Source of the DNA: DASZBR01 sp033763845
Lineage (GTDB): Bacteria; Pseudomonadota; Gammaproteobacteria; DASZBR01
Direction: 5' to 3'
Length of the DNA: 45,904 nt
Assembly (NCBI GenBank): GCA_033763845.1
Contig: JANRJR010000032.1
Span: 1-45,904 of the forward strand
Shown: one piece after another, positions 34,223 to 42,660 of the stretch
Numbering within the stretch: the first letter of the stretch is position 1
How the letters are laid out: each line of letters opens with the position of its first letter
Made by a program: the position numbers and the translations under genes
The notes under the pieces: model-generated
The model's input: the letters and a program-made list of their open reading frames with translations, nothing else
Told to the model about the DNA's origin: nothing
Databases searched by the model: none

Positions 34223-36379
34223 TTAAAAAACAGCAATCATCTCAAATGGACATTCTGGCATTTTGTTCCACAAACTCAACACATATCCACCATCGCCGGC
34301 ACCCGTCGGTTTACACGCTAAAGCACCCGCTTCTGTTAATTGTTGCATGTGATCATTTAACTCATGATCCAACAATCCCCATTGCGAAAAAGATTCGTGG
34401 GCTTTTAGAATAGATTTTTGTAATAAATCTAAACCTATATTCTCTGGCTCACCTAATGCTTTCTCAGCCAGCTTTGCACTGTCCGCCATATTAAAATCAA
34501 TTTGTTCTGCCAGTGTTTTATTGGTTTCCCACAACTCATTAACCAAATTGATGCACTTTGATGTCACGCTAACTTTGCCCGAATGCGATAAATATAATTG
34601 GGGGCGCCAATTTAATTGAATCGGCGTTGGGCCATTTTTCATATCAAATTTCATGCCACCATCATATAAAGTACCGGCAATATCCACGCCACTGCTTTTG
34701 CCGTGAAAATGATTTTCCAACTGGCGTGCAAATTCAAAACACTGCTCTTCTTTCAGCCAGCCTTTATATTGAAATAATTTTGTGAGGCACACACAGAACG
34801 CTGCGGAAAATCCCATCCCCGCGCCCATGGGAATATTATTTCTGAAAAATAATCGCCCTTGAATATCTGTATGCTTCTTGTTTAATAACTTCAAGCCCTC
34901 TTCAAAAACACCCCAAAACAATACTAATAAAGTTTCGCCTTGTGGTGTGTTGAAATCAACCTCCAAACTTTCAGGCTTATCCCAATAAAATAGCTCTATA
35001 TATTTATTAGGGATTGGAAATACTAACGCGGAATGTCCACGAAGCACGGCATGCTCGCCTGTTAAAATCCACTTTGCGTGCGCTTTAACCTGAAAATCAG
35101 ATGTAATCATCGAGAGTCCCTCGTTATGTCTCAGTTGATTCAATAGTTGCTTTACATCACCTTCCGTAATCTTACGGTTACTTTTTACAAACGCTTCACA
35201 TTCAGTTAATAATAATTTTTGCTCTTTTTCTTTTGCTCCCGCGCCTAATAATAAATTCTTAATATGTAATTTCATATGGCCTTCAACAATACCGTTTGTG
35301 CTTAACGCTTTTAACGCACCTAAATTTTGCACTAATCCCACAGCGGCAATCACCCGCGATAATTCATCCGCGCTTTCCACACCCAACATTTTTAAACATA
35401 ATTTTGCGGTAGAGTGCAATCGCGTCACGCCACCTACAGTTCCAACAATCACTGGCGCAATTAGTATCCCCGTCAAAATATTATCTTTATATCGCCACTG
35501 CGTAATCGCCGAATATTTTCCCGAACGTGCCGCATACGCATGTACGCCAGCCTCTAATGCACGCCAATCATTTCCGGTCGCAATCGCCACCGGATCCATT
35601 CCGTTTAATACGCCTTTATTATGTGTCGCAGCGCGATACGGATCGGCTTCTGCAAATTTTGAGGCCTGCTCAATTCCCTCACCCAATTCTTTATCGACGT
35701 TTTTAATCATAATTTTTACTTCTGTAAGCTTAGTATCTACGAGATTCGACAAAATACAGATATTAACTTTTTCATCGGTTAATTTTTCGATAGGTTTTTT
35801 TAAATACTCGCACACTTGGTTAATTAAATTGGCTCCCATGGCATCGCAGGGATTTAATAACACATGAATAATTAACATGCCGTCGACTTCGCGGCATTGA
35901 ATGTCAGTCACACCACCGCCTCTGGCTACCAAATTTGGCACAATATTTTTATTTGCCAATTCAACCAACTCTTTTTTATTTTTCAGAATTATCTCTGTTG
36001 CATGATGAATATTTTTGGGACTGCCAATTTGAATTTGCCCAATAATATCTTTGCCCATAATACGGGTGGTAATTTCACCGTCTTGGCGAATCCATTTCGC
36101 CATATTACTCACTGCTGCAATCACTGATGTTTCTTCAACCGCCATCGGTATCGCATAATCTTTGTTATCAATATGAAAGTGAGCCGCTACTCCCAAAGGA
36201 AGTGGAAAACAACCCAAAGCATTTTCGACAAAATTTTCCGCTAAATCATGAAAATCCTGATGAACAGAACTTTCTAAAAATAAAACATCTTCTTGGGTAA
36301 GCGCACCCATTTCCATCAAACGCGTAAAACGTTCTTGGCGGGATAATTTGGAAAAAGCTTCAAATGGGTTTTGTTTCAT
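34223..36379 (-). CDS. Fused class II HMG-CoA reductase and mevalonate kinase
   Basis: A 718-residue two-enzyme protein of the mevalonate pathway. Residues 1-425 are class II HMG-CoA reductase: VENALGCFPLPLGVA, catalytic Glu82/83 in AVEETSVIAA, DAMGANLIN, Lys255 in HNKGVLNG, Asp271 in GNDWRALEAG and His368 in EGHMKLH. Residues about 431-718 are a GHMP kinase of mevalonate kinase type: AHAKWILTGEHAVLRGHSAL, the ATP loop IPMGAGMGFSAAF, catalytic Asp566 in GKSSGVDIAG, and KPTGAGDGGYVLSL. Together they would turn HMG-CoA into phosphomevalonate. There is no stop or frameshift between the halves. It overlaps the upstream MFS gene by 20 bases. The later kinase and decarboxylase genes are not in the window. 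Confidence 0.9.
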   Translation of the reverse strand: MKQNPFEAFSKLSRQERFTRLMEMGALTQEDVLFLESSVHQDFHDLAENFVENALGCFPLPLGVAAHFHIDNKDYAIPMAVEETSVIAAVSNMAKWIRQDGEITTRIMGKDIIGQIQIGSPKNIHHATEIILKNKKELVELANKNIVPNLVARGGGVTDIQCREVDGMLIIHVLLNPCDAMGANLINQVCEYLKKPIEKLTDEKVNICILSNLVDTKLTEVKIMIKNVDKELGEGIEQASKFAEADPYRAATHNKGVLNGMDPVAIATGNDWRALEAGVHAYAARSGKYSAITQWRYKDNILTGILIAPVIVGTVGGVTRLHSTAKLCLKMLGVESADELSRVIAAVGLVQNLGALKALSTNGIVEGHMKLHIKNLLLGAGAKEKEQKLLLTECEAFVKSNRKITEGDVKQLLNQLRHNEGLSMITSDFQVKAHAKWILTGEHAVLRGHSALVFPIPNKYIELFYWDKPESLEVDFNTPQGETLLVLFWGVFEEGLKLLNKKHTDIQGRLFFRNNIPMGAGMGFSAAFCVCLTKLFQYKGWLKEEQCFEFARQLENHFHGKSSGVDIAGTLYDGGMKFDMKNGPTPIQLNWRPQLYLSHSGKVSVTSKCINLVNELWETNKTLAEQIDFNMADSAKLAEKALGEPENIGLDLLQKSILKAHESFSQWGLLDHELNDHMQQLTEAGALACKPTGAGDGGYVLSLWNKMPECPFEMIAVF

Positions 36380-37742
36380 GAATTAAACTCTCCCCGTCTT
36401 CTTTTTTGAGCAAGAAAAATAATCCTGCAGATACAATGGTTATAGAACCTAATATAAAAAACGCATGATGAAATGCACGCAAATCCAACGCGTGGGATAA
36501 ACGCAAAATTATCGCTGTCGCTGCCACACCAAAACTGGATGCCACTTGTTGCACTACACTCATAATACTGGTTGCGCTACTCAAATCTTCGGGAACAATT
36601 TTGGCATACGCTAATGGATTCATAGTACTGTATTGCAATGATGCAAATACGCCATATAAAAAGCTCAAGCTGATAATAAAAAATACAGACGTCGTGGGAT
36701 TCACCATGAGAAACATCCATAAACATAATCCCAAACCAACCGTATTGATCAATAATAATTTTTTAAATCCATAATGCCTAATAAACCATTTCGTGAAAAA
36801 TTTAATAAACATTGCTCCGATTGCAGTAATTGCAACAATCAGTCCTGCCAATTTAGGCGAATAACCCAAGGGTATTTGCAAAAACAAGGGCAATAAAAAA
36901 GGAATGCCACCGAATCCTAAACGGGTAATTAAATTGCCGACTACTGCCACACGAAACGTCCGTGCTAAAAATAATTTTACGTTTAACACGGGATGTTTGC
37001 TGTGTGTAGAATAGTAGGCATAGCTGCTCAATAAAATAACCGCGACGATGAAAATATACACTATGGGCACGAGGGGAAAATTACTTTCGCTGAGCGCAGA
37101 AAATCCAAATACCGCACTGGCTAAACCGACACCGAACAATACAAATCCTAACCAATCAAACGGCGGTAAATTTTTATGTTGATAATCTTGAACCCAATAG
37201 TACGCAAGAATAAAATTTAATATCCCAAACGGAATATTCACCCAAAAAATCCATCGCCATGAAAATGCTTCTGAAATAATACCACCCAATAATGGCCCAA
37301 TTGCTGGACCAATTAATGCAGGAATAATTACGCGATTCATCGCTGAAATTAATTCTTCGCGATGAAATAATCGCACGATGATTAATCGCCCGACGGGAAT
37401 CATCATCGCTCCGCCCATGCCTTGAATAAATCGCGCGACAACTAATTCATACAAATGCGAGGAAAATCCGCAGAAAAAAGAACTGACGGTAAAAATAATA
37501 ATGGAACTTAGAAAAATTTTTCGTGTCCCGAATTTATCGGCAAGCCATCCGCTGATGGGAATAAAAATGGCCAAACTCAACAAATAACTAATTAAGGCGA
37601 TTTTTAAATCAATCACGCTGACATTTAAGCTGTGTGACATAGAAGGAATAGCGGTGTTAATAATCGTCGTGTCGACGGCTTCCATGAAGAGAGCCAGTGA
37701 GACGATAGGTAGTATGATGCGTTTTATATCAATCTGGGGCAT
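36360..37742 (-). CDS. MFS transporter, DHA2 (EmrB/QacA-like) family
   Basis: A 460-residue inner-membrane exporter. It has LALFMEAVDTTIINTAIPSM (DHA2 motif D1), GWLADKFGTRKIFL (motif A), ARFIQGMGGAMMIPVGRLII, and motif C in IGPAIGPLLGGIISEAFSWRWIF. About 14 hydrophobic segments are apparent. The substrate cannot be told. Location just before the mevalonate fusion, with a 20-base overlap, ties it to that operon. The start codon lies in the loop of a strong hairpin (37731-37754), which may limit translation. Confidence 0.9.
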   Translation of the reverse strand: MPQIDIKRIILPIVSLALFMEAVDTTIINTAIPSMSHSLNVSVIDLKIALISYLLSLAIFIPISGWLADKFGTRKIFLSSIIIFTVSSFFCGFSSHLYELVVARFIQGMGGAMMIPVGRLIIVRLFHREELISAMNRVIIPALIGPAIGPLLGGIISEAFSWRWIFWVNIPFGILNFILAYYWVQDYQHKNLPPFDWLGFVLFGVGLASAVFGFSALSESNFPLVPIVYIFIVAVILLSSYAYYSTHSKHPVLNVKLFLARTFRVAVVGNLITRLGFGGIPFLLPLFLQIPLGYSPKLAGLIVAITAIGAMFIKFFTKWFIRHYGFKKLLLINTVGLGLCLWMFLMVNPTTSVFFIISLSFLYGVFASLQYSTMNPLAYAKIVPEDLSSATSIMSVVQQVASSFGVAATAIILRLSHALDLRAFHHAFFILGSITIVSAGLFFLLKKEDGESLIHETKPI

Positions 37743-37754
37743 AGGCCCCAGATT
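37731..37754 (-). promoter_or_regulatory. Hairpin enclosing the MFS start codon
   Basis: On the minus-strand transcript AATCTGGGGC and GCCCCAGATT form a perfect 10-base stem with a 4-base loop CTAT. The AUG of the MFS gene begins in the loop, and the only SD-like bases (GGGG) are inside the stem. No U-run follows, so it is not an obvious terminator for the gene that ends 6 bases upstream. Confidence 0.6.
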
Positions 37755-37759
37755 ATAGC

Positions 37760-39760
37760 TTATTTTACAAGGGGTTGACGCGGCATTTCTTCTAGCGCTT
37801 CACCCATCTGTTGCTGAGGGCCTGGATTTAATTGGGCGCTTAATACAGCTACGCGCAAACTCAGTCTTTCCGACTCAGCACTCAACCCACGCTTTATTTC
37901 TTCTAAAGCACTTATTTCTCCCGTTATCCTGACTCGAGCATCTTGGTTTTTCTTAAGAGTCTCCTGAACTCCACCCACAAACTGCGCTAGTATTTCCTTT
38001 GAAATGCTCCCCAATAAATCCTTTACCCCATCCACCGAATCATCACTTAATCCATCTAACTTCTGCGTTATCTGTTGAGCAAATACCCGCGAGTCCAAAT
38101 ATATTCGATATTTATCTCTTTTTTGAAAATAAGCGGATTGCAACCAATTTTCACGAAGCCATTTAAAGCTATATATGCCTCTGTTAACTAATTTATCAAG
38201 AATTTCATTTGTCGCGCGAAGTTTGCTTACCGCATCAACACTTTTAGTAGCTACCTCAACATAGTCCTCTCCAGCAATTTCGATATCCTTTAATCTTCCT
38301 TTAAAAAAAAGTTTAAACGGAACTAGTATTTCGTGTTTACGTTTAACTTCAGCCGAAATCTGCTGCTGAAAATTTGTTTTCACTTGCGACATTGCATTAT
38401 TGACGCCCCCAAGCTCTTGACTCTTGCGCTCCAAACCAGCATCAATATCTTTTATTTCTGCTGAAATAGTGCTAATGCGCTTTTCGTTTTGGGCTTTTTC
38501 GTCTTCCAATTGTTTTTTACGGAGTTTTTGCTGCTCCGACGCTAAATATGCTGCTGCTCTTCTTTCTTCTACAGCTCGGTCTTTTTCTTCTCGAATTTTC
38601 TTCTGCCTTTCTGCCTCTTCTCTTTCTTTTTCTGCTTTTTCCCTCTCTGCTTTTTCCCTCTCTTCTCTTTCTTTTTCTCTTCTCTTATTTTCATTCTCTT
38701 CTTCACGTTTTCTCGCTTTCTCTTCTTCAACTAATCTTTCATGCTCGCGCTCTCTTTCCAATCGAGCTTGAGCTTCTTCTTCGGCTTTTCTTTCTCTCTC
38801 TTGTTCTGCTTGTTTCACTTGCAAACCTTCTTTATCTGAAGAAACAGCATCAGCCATCGGGGTAGACAGTGGCGAAGATGTGACAGACTCAAGTGCAACG
38901 ACCTGATCTCTAGGTTTTTTATCTTTTTTCTTACGACCCTTTTTGGGAGTAGTGGTCCTCGTTCTAACAACATCTGGCAAAGCACCACCTGTTTCAACTC
39001 CAGGACGCACTGGACTTATTTCAACAATTGCATCACTTGAGTTATTTTTCCTTCTACTCGCTGGTGGTGTACTCACCGAACTTCTCTCAAAAGTGGGAAT
39101 TGCCGAATCAGATTTTGGTGTTGAATCAATTGTTTCTGTGACAAATTTTCGTGGAACTAACGAAAAAGATTTTTTATGTAATCCTTCCAAAGTAGCTAAT
39201 AATTCCTTTTCATTTTTCGGAAGTTCGCTCGTCTTCTCCTCTCCCTCATCATCAATAAACTCAAGAGCAACGATCATCGCTTTACGTAACTGTTCGTATA
39301 TTTTCTGAGGATCTATTTTTAGGTTAAGAATCAGCTCTTTTAAAGCTTCAGCATGATTTTCAGAAATTTTATTGCCCTTTTGATTTACATAAAGATTTAT
39401 AGCAACCAATGCCTCAACTCTGTATGAATCTACTTCAAGAAGTTTAGTAGAAAAAATTGATCGAATTTTTTCAGGAAGTCCAGATCGACCTATAGGAGTT
39501 AAAAATGTTTTGTCGAAGGCAATAGCACCAGACAGTAAATTTGCGCAATTAAGAATAAAAACATCTCTATCCTCTATGGGCGAAACACCTTGACCGCTGA
39601 GGAGGGGAAACGCAACCCCTATAGTACTAAAAGCTGCAGAACGTTCTGGCTCGTCCATAAATCGACCAGAGAATTTATTGCCTGCATTTTTTTCTAAAAA
39701 CGGCTCAATTTCCTTGCGCAGCAATTCAGTAACTTGACGACGAAATTCTTGGTCCTGCAT
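37760..39760 (-). CDS. Coiled-coil protein with nuclear-localisation-like basic cluster (candidate effector)
   Basis: A 666-residue protein with no recognised enzyme domain, signal peptide or membrane helix. Residues 1-170 are helical. Residues 200-310 are Ser/Thr/Pro-rich and contain TTPKKGRKKKDKKPRD (269-285), which looks like a eukaryotic nuclear localisation signal. Residues 315-475 are an uninterrupted Glu/Arg/Lys coiled coil (EREKAEKEREEAERQ and similar). Residues 480-640 are helical again with a second coil near the end. Antisense Ser/Leu-rich frames here are artefacts of the repetitive codons. A run of eight G bases sits 5 bases before its ATG. Function unknown; a secreted, host-acting protein is the best guess. 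Confidence 0.65.
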   Translation of the reverse strand: MQDQEFRRQVTELLRKEIEPFLEKNAGNKFSGRFMDEPERSAAFSTIGVAFPLLSGQGVSPIEDRDVFILNCANLLSGAIAFDKTFLTPIGRSGLPEKIRSIFSTKLLEVDSYRVEALVAINLYVNQKGNKISENHAEALKELILNLKIDPQKIYEQLRKAMIVALEFIDDEGEEKTSELPKNEKELLATLEGLHKKSFSLVPRKFVTETIDSTPKSDSAIPTFERSSVSTPPASRRKNNSSDAIVEISPVRPGVETGGALPDVVRTRTTTPKKGRKKKDKKPRDQVVALESVTSSPLSTPMADAVSSDKEGLQVKQAEQERERKAEEEAQARLEREREHERLVEEEKARKREEENENKRREKEREEREKAEREKAEKEREEAERQKKIREEKDRAVEERRAAAYLASEQQKLRKKQLEDEKAQNEKRISTISAEIKDIDAGLERKSQELGGVNNAMSQVKTNFQQQISAEVKRKHEILVPFKLFFKGRLKDIEIAGEDYVEVATKSVDAVSKLRATNEILDKLVNRGIYSFKWLRENWLQSAYFQKRDKYRIYLDSRVFAQQITQKLDGLSDDSVDGVKDLLGSISKEILAQFVGGVQETLKKNQDARVRITGEISALEEIKRGLSAESERLSLRVAVLSAQLNPGPQQQMGEALEEMPRQPLVK

Positions 39761-39764
39761 ACCG

Positions 39765-39772
39765 CCCCCCCC
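39765..39772 (-). repeat. G8 homopolymer at the ribosome-binding site
   Basis: On the minus strand eight consecutive G bases end 4 bases before CGGT-ATG-type spacing of the coiled-coil gene (ATG at 39760). They serve as its only SD-like sequence. Upstream at about 39773-39779 is TATTAA, a possible -10. Homopolymers in this place can vary in length by replication slippage and change expression. Confidence 0.6.
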
Positions 39773-39846
39773 ATTTAATACTCAGTTTGTGTGTTTTTAT
39801 TAATGTATATATAAGGTATAACCCCATTGTAGGGATCTCGACTTCT

Positions 39847-40470
39847 TTATGCAAACAACTTTACCGTTTGAAGCTGATCTGACGCAGGCCTAGCCTCTTC
39901 AACCGGATCTTTTTTCGCCAAAAAACTTGCTACCGGCGTGCTAGCACAAATCGCTTTATTGTATTGCCTTGCCAAACTGCTTAGATTTTCCAGCAAGTCG
40001 CTCTCTTCAGGAGCCAATCTAACTCTTCCGAAACGGTCCCTCTGCCCTGTATGCCCCACCACCGCTATTACATACCTAAAAAAATCTGCCAATTCTTTGT
40101 GTAATAGCTCATGCTGAATTTCATTTACCACGTTGTTATGAAGTTTTTTTTGCGCTAATTTTTTATATTCTTCCAGTTCAATATAAGCGTAGATTGAATA
40201 ATACGCACCCGGAATAAATTGAATTAATAAATTACGCAATGTTTCTTCTGCATCAGAGTTACCTTCAAAATCAAATTGTAACTCGTGTGCATGATAGTCA
40301 TTTGTAAATTCTTCAACCCACCTAATCAGATCGCAACACACTTCAGGTAAATCAACACGTTCGCTTTCAAGTTTTATTCTGATCTGCTCGAAGCTGGCCA
40401 CTTGATCATGGTCTGCCACAATTTGTTTTGTAATAAAATGTTCAAGTGCTTTAGAAAAATTATCGTACAT
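39847..40470 (-). CDS. Unknown alpha-helical protein, related to the next gene upstream
   Basis: A 207-residue soluble protein of unknown function. It is predicted by eye to be mostly helical and acidic. Residues 2-55 (YDNFSKALEHFITKQ, then VCCDLIRWVEEF) match residues 127-177 of the 692-residue protein encoded just upstream (YDFGLKNFLSHYS, then LQDLIGWVRSA) in order and spacing. The two therefore probably share a module. It ends with a disordered tail. It follows that gene by 35 bases on the same strand and precedes the coiled-coil gene by 86 bases. Confidence 0.6.
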   Translation of the reverse strand: MYDNFSKALEHFITKQIVADHDQVASFEQIRIKLESERVDLPEVCCDLIRWVEEFTNDYHAHELQFDFEGNSDAEETLRNLLIQFIPGAYYSIYAYIELEEYKKLAQKKLHNNVVNEIQHELLHKELADFFRYVIAVVGHTGQRDRFGRVRLAPEESDLLENLSSLARQYNKAICASTPVASFLAKKDPVEEARPASDQLQTVKLFA

Positions 40471-40505
40471 GTTTTATACCTCTGTATTATTGATTAAGAA
40501 AAAAT

Positions 40506-42584
40506 TTACTGCGACAAAGAATTTACCGGGGATACTGACGCAGACGATTGATCATCGCCATCCTCGTCAAATGAAAATCCTCCCACACTAGCTTCTTGAT
40601 ATTCTTCAAATGTTGCACCCATCTCATCGGGCACCTGCTGTTCAAGCACTGCTAAAGATTGATGCAATTGTGTTAATTCGTCACGAAGGCGCTGAAGATT
40701 GTTATTATTTTTTTCAATTTCTCGTCGACTTGAAAAAAAACTGTTCTTGAGCTCTGGAAACTTATCTAGATTTTTATCAAAATCACTGTAATTAATGAAC
40801 AGTGTAACTTTAGCCTCATCGTTATTTTCTAATCCATCGACAATATTTTTTTTCACAAAAGCACGATCAAAATATTTTTTAACTGCAGACTCTCTTTGCC
40901 TATACTTTTCGGAAGGGTTAAATCCTAATGCAACACGAATACGATTAAAAACGCTCATGCCCGCAGCATTCCTTAAGTGAATTAATTTCTGTTTTTCATC
41001 ACCACGCTCCATTGCAGCAAAATAACCATCATAGGCACCCTTCATAATTGCTGAATGTTTAGGGTATCTCAATTGGGCAGGAATTGCGCCATACGCATCT
41101 TGATCACAACGAAGATTTAATGCAGCCGAAATTTGTTTTTTATATCTTTCTCTGGATTCTTGCTCCGCTTGATTACCCGCCAATAGTTTATTAATTTCTG
41201 ATTGCTTATTTGCTATTTGTGATTGCATTTCTTCGTATCTTCGCTCCATATCATTCACTTTAATTTCAGGCTCAGGTGTTGCAACCTTTACGGGTTCTGG
41301 CTTAAATTTTTCTATTGGCGAAGATGAAGACAAACCAAATTTTGCACGCTCTCTTCTCTCATTTTGGAACCTAAACAATCTAAGCTCTTCTTTATGTTCT
41401 TGCTTTTCCTCTGGAGATTCTTCTTCAAAAATTTCTTCAGGCTCCACGGGAGTATCTGAGGTTTCACTTTCCGTTGAAGAAGTGAAAACAGGCGATTTTC
41501 TTGATGAAAACGAATCAACACGTTTGTTATGTCGTTCCATATATTGTTGAACTTTATCAACCAATGCTTTTTCAGCTTTTGTATCACACGTAACAATAGG
41601 CATTTCAATTGTACTATCTGACTCGGATAATTTCTCTAAGCCCGTAATTAAACTCATGCTAATATTTTGGTGTTTTTCTTTCTCAGCAATTTTCAATAAT
41701 GCACTATTTATTGCCGCTATTTCAGCTTCTAAAACTTTTACTTTCGCTGAGATTTCTTTAGGAGACGGGAACACGACATCTCTCGGTTTTTCTTCAAAAT
41801 CTTTTGAATCAACGCCCATACTGCGTAATTGTTCTAGAACCCGAGCGTTCGCATTTTCCGTTTCCTTGAGAGGATTAAGCTTTACTGTCACGTCTTTCAA
41901 TTTTTCTTTTAACTCATATTTCTTTTTACTTAACGACTCTGTTTTCTGCGAAGTACGCTCTAAGACACGATTAATCGCTAAACCAACGCGCAATCTAAAT
42001 TTAATTGCTTCGAGTATTTTTAATGCTTCAAGGTCAAACTGAAATTCTTTTTGCGCGCTACGTACCCAGCCAATCAAATCTTGCAATACCGCAATTTCGC
42101 TTGAGAACGTGGAATATGCTAAATGAATATCTTCAAACTGTTTTTTTAATTCTTCAGTAGTTTTTGCGGAATAATGCGAAAGAAAATTTTTCAATCCAAA
42201 ATCATATACTTTGGGCGCAGGCACTTTTGTTTCAGCACGAACCCTTTTAACTTCTTCATCAAAAGCATGTTCTATTTTATATAGAATCAACTGGATACTA
42301 TCGAATGCCCTACCGTCGAACCTAGATGTTCTTCGATTGCGCAACAATAATGCGCTATGCTCGATGGCCCACTTCATCAAACAACTCAAACGTTTTTTTT
42401 CGTTTTTACAATCAGCCGCTTTTTTAAGATGCTTCGAATACAGACGTGATAAAGATTCAAACTCTTCTAGAAATTCATCTATGCCAAAGCCATGTTTTAC
42501 CAGCGCTTTTGTCTCGGATAAAGGCGCAGCCGAACGTTCCCGTGGCAACGGAGGTATTTTTGAAGTTAAAAACTCAAGCGACAT
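40506..42584 (-). CDS. Helical and coiled-coil protein with acidic, Ser-rich C-terminus (candidate effector)
   Basis: A 692-residue protein with no known domain, signal peptide or membrane segment. Residues 32-110 (FGIDEFLEEFESL, then LMKWAIEHS and FDGRAFDSIQLIL) and 128-208 (FGLKNFLSHYS, then LIGWVRSA and FDLEALKILEAIK) look like two copies of one helical module. It is also seen once in the 207-residue neighbour. Residues 205-330 and about 465-500 are coiled coils. Residues 345-460 are acidic and low-complexity. The C-terminus (EEYQEASVGGFSFDEDGDDQ, then SSASVSPVNSLSQ) is Glu/Asp- and Ser-rich, as in many Dot/Icm substrates. A PmrA-box-like repeat lies about 58-74 bases upstream of the start. 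Secretion is inference. Confidence 0.62.
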   Translation of the reverse strand: MSLEFLTSKIPPLPRERSAAPLSETKALVKHGFGIDEFLEEFESLSRLYSKHLKKAADCKNEKKRLSCLMKWAIEHSALLLRNRRTSRFDGRAFDSIQLILYKIEHAFDEEVKRVRAETKVPAPKVYDFGLKNFLSHYSAKTTEELKKQFEDIHLAYSTFSSEIAVLQDLIGWVRSAQKEFQFDLEALKILEAIKFRLRVGLAINRVLERTSQKTESLSKKKYELKEKLKDVTVKLNPLKETENANARVLEQLRSMGVDSKDFEEKPRDVVFPSPKEISAKVKVLEAEIAAINSALLKIAEKEKHQNISMSLITGLEKLSESDSTIEMPIVTCDTKAEKALVDKVQQYMERHNKRVDSFSSRKSPVFTSSTESETSDTPVEPEEIFEEESPEEKQEHKEELRLFRFQNERRERAKFGLSSSSPIEKFKPEPVKVATPEPEIKVNDMERRYEEMQSQIANKQSEINKLLAGNQAEQESRERYKKQISAALNLRCDQDAYGAIPAQLRYPKHSAIMKGAYDGYFAAMERGDEKQKLIHLRNAAGMSVFNRIRVALGFNPSEKYRQRESAVKKYFDRAFVKKNIVDGLENNDEAKVTLFINYSDFDKNLDKFPELKNSFFSSRREIEKNNNNLQRLRDELTQLHQSLAVLEQQVPDEMGATFEEYQEASVGGFSFDEDGDDQSSASVSPVNSLSQ

Positions 42585-42641
42585 ATCAATCTCTGTATAA
42601 TTTGGCTATACCATATCTTATGATAGCCACCTCACAAAAAC

Positions 42642-42658
42642 CTTAAGGAAACCTTAAG
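42642..42658. promoter_or_regulatory. CTTAAG-N5-CTTAAG direct repeat, PmrA-box-like
   Basis: Two CTTAAG hexamers (42642-42647 and 42653-42658) repeat with an 11-base period, the spacing of PmrA-type response-regulator sites (TTAA cores, period 11). Reading toward the 692-residue gene (minus), a TATCAT -10 at 42625-42620 lies 16 bases downstream, a position suited to activation. The start codon is at 42584. On the plus strand the same bases abut the midA ATG (42661) and include its AAGGA ribosome site, so part of the similarity could be due to that. Confidence 0.45.
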
Positions 42659-42660
42659 AG

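Noticed and set aside
38424..38865. Ser/Phe/Leu-rich frames on the plus strand opposite the coiled-coil gene
   Set aside because: They are the complement of repetitive Glu/Lys/Arg codons; no ribosome site or family pattern.
39773..39835. A second PmrA-like box (CTTATA-N5-ATTAAT) upstream of the coiled-coil gene
   Set aside because: The period is 11 but the first half matches the TTAA core poorly, and the region is simply AT-rich; kept only as a weak possibility.
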